Below are positions 61,897 to 64,000 of a stretch of 64,000 bases of DNA, piece by piece. The stretch's first letter is position 1; the number at the start of each line of letters is the position of its first letter. The notes beneath the pieces were generated by a model that was not told the DNA's origin, made no database searches, and was given only the letters and a program-made list of their open reading frames with translations. A program made the position numbers and the translations under genes. Location: NCBI GenBank assembly GCA_004794655.1, contig SMMW01000617.1, positions 14,445,501 to 14,509,500 of the forward strand, read 5' to 3'. Source of the DNA: Marisa cornuarietis (Eukaryota > Mollusca > Gastropoda > Architaenioglossa > Ampullariidae).

Positions 61897-63935
61897 CTTA
61901 AGAGAGAGATTTTGTGCGACACACACACACACACATGTAAGAAACTGTCACTATCCTAACCTATTTGTGTTTTTCAAGAAAAAAAACTCAGCCTAAAATA
62001 CTCTTTTATTCACGTCGAATTCAGAAATATAACCAAAGAAGTGCGTGGGTGGGAATGTGCATTTGTGTATGCGCGCGCGTGTACGTAGAGTGGACGGGTA
62101 GAAGCAAAATAAGTAAAATATACATCAGTGGTAGTTTTAAGTCAACAGAGATCATGTTCACGTATTTTGAGATGGGAAATTTCGCGGTTCACCTTACCTC
62201 CAATCCCCATACTGTTTTATTTTCCACGGAGCTGGTGAACTTTCACAGTCGCGTGTCCTCCGATCAGTGACGTGTTTATTTTGGTGATAAATACCCTCGC
62301 ACACCATGTTTCACATCCCACTGTTGCACGTGACGTGTGCAGTTGTGCTGACCGTTCTCTTGGTTCTTCTGGCGACACAGGTTCCATTTGGTGGGCAGAG
62401 GGGTATGGTAAGATCGCCGGCAGATTTTAAAACACCTTCTGAAACGGGTAGTATTTGAAAAAAAAAAAGTTACAAGGTAGTCGTTGCTATTCCCCACTCT
62501 ACCTGTGTGTCTCACCCTGATGTAGGCGGCGCACGCATTTAGCTTTTAACCCCTCTGCACCCGTCCTTCTGCCGTAATCTCATACATTTGTCTTGTGCCG
62601 ATTATAACCTTCACTAAAACAACAACTCGGTTCTAAACCATCCTACTCCAGCACCCAGACCTCCTGCCATCCCAAGGCTGTCTACGCCGATGATATTTTT
62701 CGAGATAAAGTTAACAGCAATGACAACAGACACTGAAAAAAAAGAAACAAATAATAGAAAGCAACGGGAAAGCCTTGAAGATAATGAACGATAACAACGA
62801 GGACTGCGCACCCTTCAGTGGGTTTTATTTTGTGGCGTCCGCATGTTTTCGGTTTTTGTGGTCGACTTTTTTTGCTGGCAAAGCTTTTCTTTCTTCTTTT
62901 TTTTTGCTGGCAAAGCTTTTTTTCTTCTTTCACCAAAACGAAATAATCAGATCTTGATAGCTCTTGAATTTTTGCAGTGGTTCACGGTGAGGGATTAAAG
63001 AAACTGTTTTATATTTGTAATACATAGCTTTAGTGATCAGTTGATAGAGCGAATTTAATTGTTGCATTTGAGAGATAGATACCTAAAAACCTTCCCAATG
63101 ATAATAACGATGACGATGATGACGACGACGACGACCATGATGATGATGATGATGATGATGATGTGCCATCCACGTCCGAACACACAATCGAATCGCTTTG
63201 AGCCATCTCGGATCCTTCATCCTCGCCTTCAATGGCCATGGTTGTTGGTCTCAGCATCTGCCTGTACTGCAGCGCACCCTCACTAAATGTTTTGGGAGGT
63301 GTCGAGCTGCGGCCGAGTGCACAAAGGCAAAGTTTTCCTGAAGCCAGCACAAATAGCTCCTCTGGGCAATCGTTCATCTCTACCTCTCCTATCACCTCCC
63401 CCATTCCCCTCCCCCATCCCCCCATCCCCCGATATTATCTGTCTCTTGCAGTTGGTGTCTGTCAGTTGTCTACGCTTCAGGTAGAAGAAGCCAGACCATG
63501 CAGTACCTCTACGCCATCTCTCAGTTCGGTATCGTTCCGGCTCCCAAAGACAAAAAAGCGCAAAAGTGAGGAACCATTACCCCCTACAAGTTCGTCTTCA
63601 TCTCTGGCTCCTTCCCACCCTATCCCCACCCTTAGGTTCTCCTCCGTCTTTTTCCTCCCTCGTTTCTCGATTATCTCAAAGTACGCGAGACCTTAAAAAC
63701 ACTGTCTGTTGCTTAATGTTGTGCAGACTAGCGGTGGCTATGTAAGTGGTGGTGATGTGAAAACCATTAAGACTGACTTTAAAAAAACGTGTTCCAAAAC
63801 ATTGAAAAAAAAACCCGTGGGGTAGGAATGTGCAGATAGGGCTGGATACCCACGTGTAAAACACGTTTTTGTTTTACCTACCCTTCTCATCCATGTCCTT
63901 ATCTATGTATGTGTGTCTGCTTATCCATCTATCCG
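61667..63935. other. No confident gene
   Basis: (GT)n(GC)n lies at 61854-61896, (CA)n at 61920-61935 and GAT/GAC-rich trinucleotides at 63105-63162. Two frames overlap on opposite strands at 63030-63696. The plus-strand one has PKTKKRKSEE, a nuclear-localisation-like cluster at about 63542-63571, following CGCTTCAG at 63473-63480. Neither can be preferred. Confidence 0.45.
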
Positions 63936-63936
<1 letters not shown>

Positions 63937-63980
<44 letters not shown>

Positions 63981-64000
63981 ACATACACACAATGCACACC
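63937..64000. repeat. (CA)n microsatellite at the window end
   Basis: A CGCGCG start followed by CA repeats with GACACACATAC interruptions, continuing to the end. Confidence 0.93.

Noticed and set aside
63030..63696. Overlapping frames on both strands with a Ser run and a KKRK cluster
   Set aside because: The Ser run comes from a trinucleotide repeat, and neither strand has decisive splice evidence.

Overview
This window looks like intergenic and intronic DNA from a large animal genome. Coding density is very low, exon-like islands sit behind polypyrimidine-AG acceptors, and (CA)n/(GT)n arrays are extremely abundant. There are also tRNA-derived SINEs, L2/CR1-like LINE 3' ends, and pogo/Tigger-like and PIF/Harbinger-like DNA transposon relics. 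The repeat content suggests a lophotrochozoan, most plausibly a gastropod mollusc. That is inference from repeat style, not from a diagnostic gene. No bacterial operon, CRISPR array, phage or rRNA gene is visible.

Layout: 1-500 is a CA/GA microsatellite tract. 722-853 is the best gene piece, a terminal exon with an ankyrin-repeat fragment ending in a CaaX-like tetrapeptide, followed by a plausible 3' UTR and poly(A) signals. 2579-2716 is an unidentified exon-like ORF. 2735-4404 is a 1.67-kb PIF/Harbinger-like element with a TAA duplication, and 5115-5413 is a pogo/Tigger-like MITE with a TA duplication. 6664-6826 and 7746-7908 are an exact 163-bp direct repeat. Degenerate minisatellites lie at 8.3 and 9.2 kb, and a tRNA-derived SINE at 9.9 kb. 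A candidate exon lies at 15412-15606, just downstream of a CRE/E-box cluster. A frameshifted fragment of a conserved but unnamed protein lies at 17037-17394, and a LINE 3' end at 17.65-18.14 kb.

From 18 to 50 kb the window is mostly microsatellites, a 26-bp minisatellite (25.84-26.18 kb), a 272-bp MITE (28.08 kb), a LINE relic (36.5-37.15 kb), an 8-unit telomere-like repeat (45.02 kb) and dispersed-repeat pairs. At 50962-52187 there is a pogo/Tigger transposon whose transposase has lost its catalytic core. A SINE lies at 59.2 kb, LINE 3' relics at 46.0, 57.2 and 60.4-60.9 kb, and a proline-rich candidate exon at 61400-61666.

I see no multi-gene pathway and no clear new biological system. The most informative content is the set of transposon relics with readable ends, the ankyrin/CaaX exon, the unnamed conserved-domain fragment, and several structured repeats. 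Exon calls other than the ankyrin exon are tentative because neither RNA nor homology searches were available.
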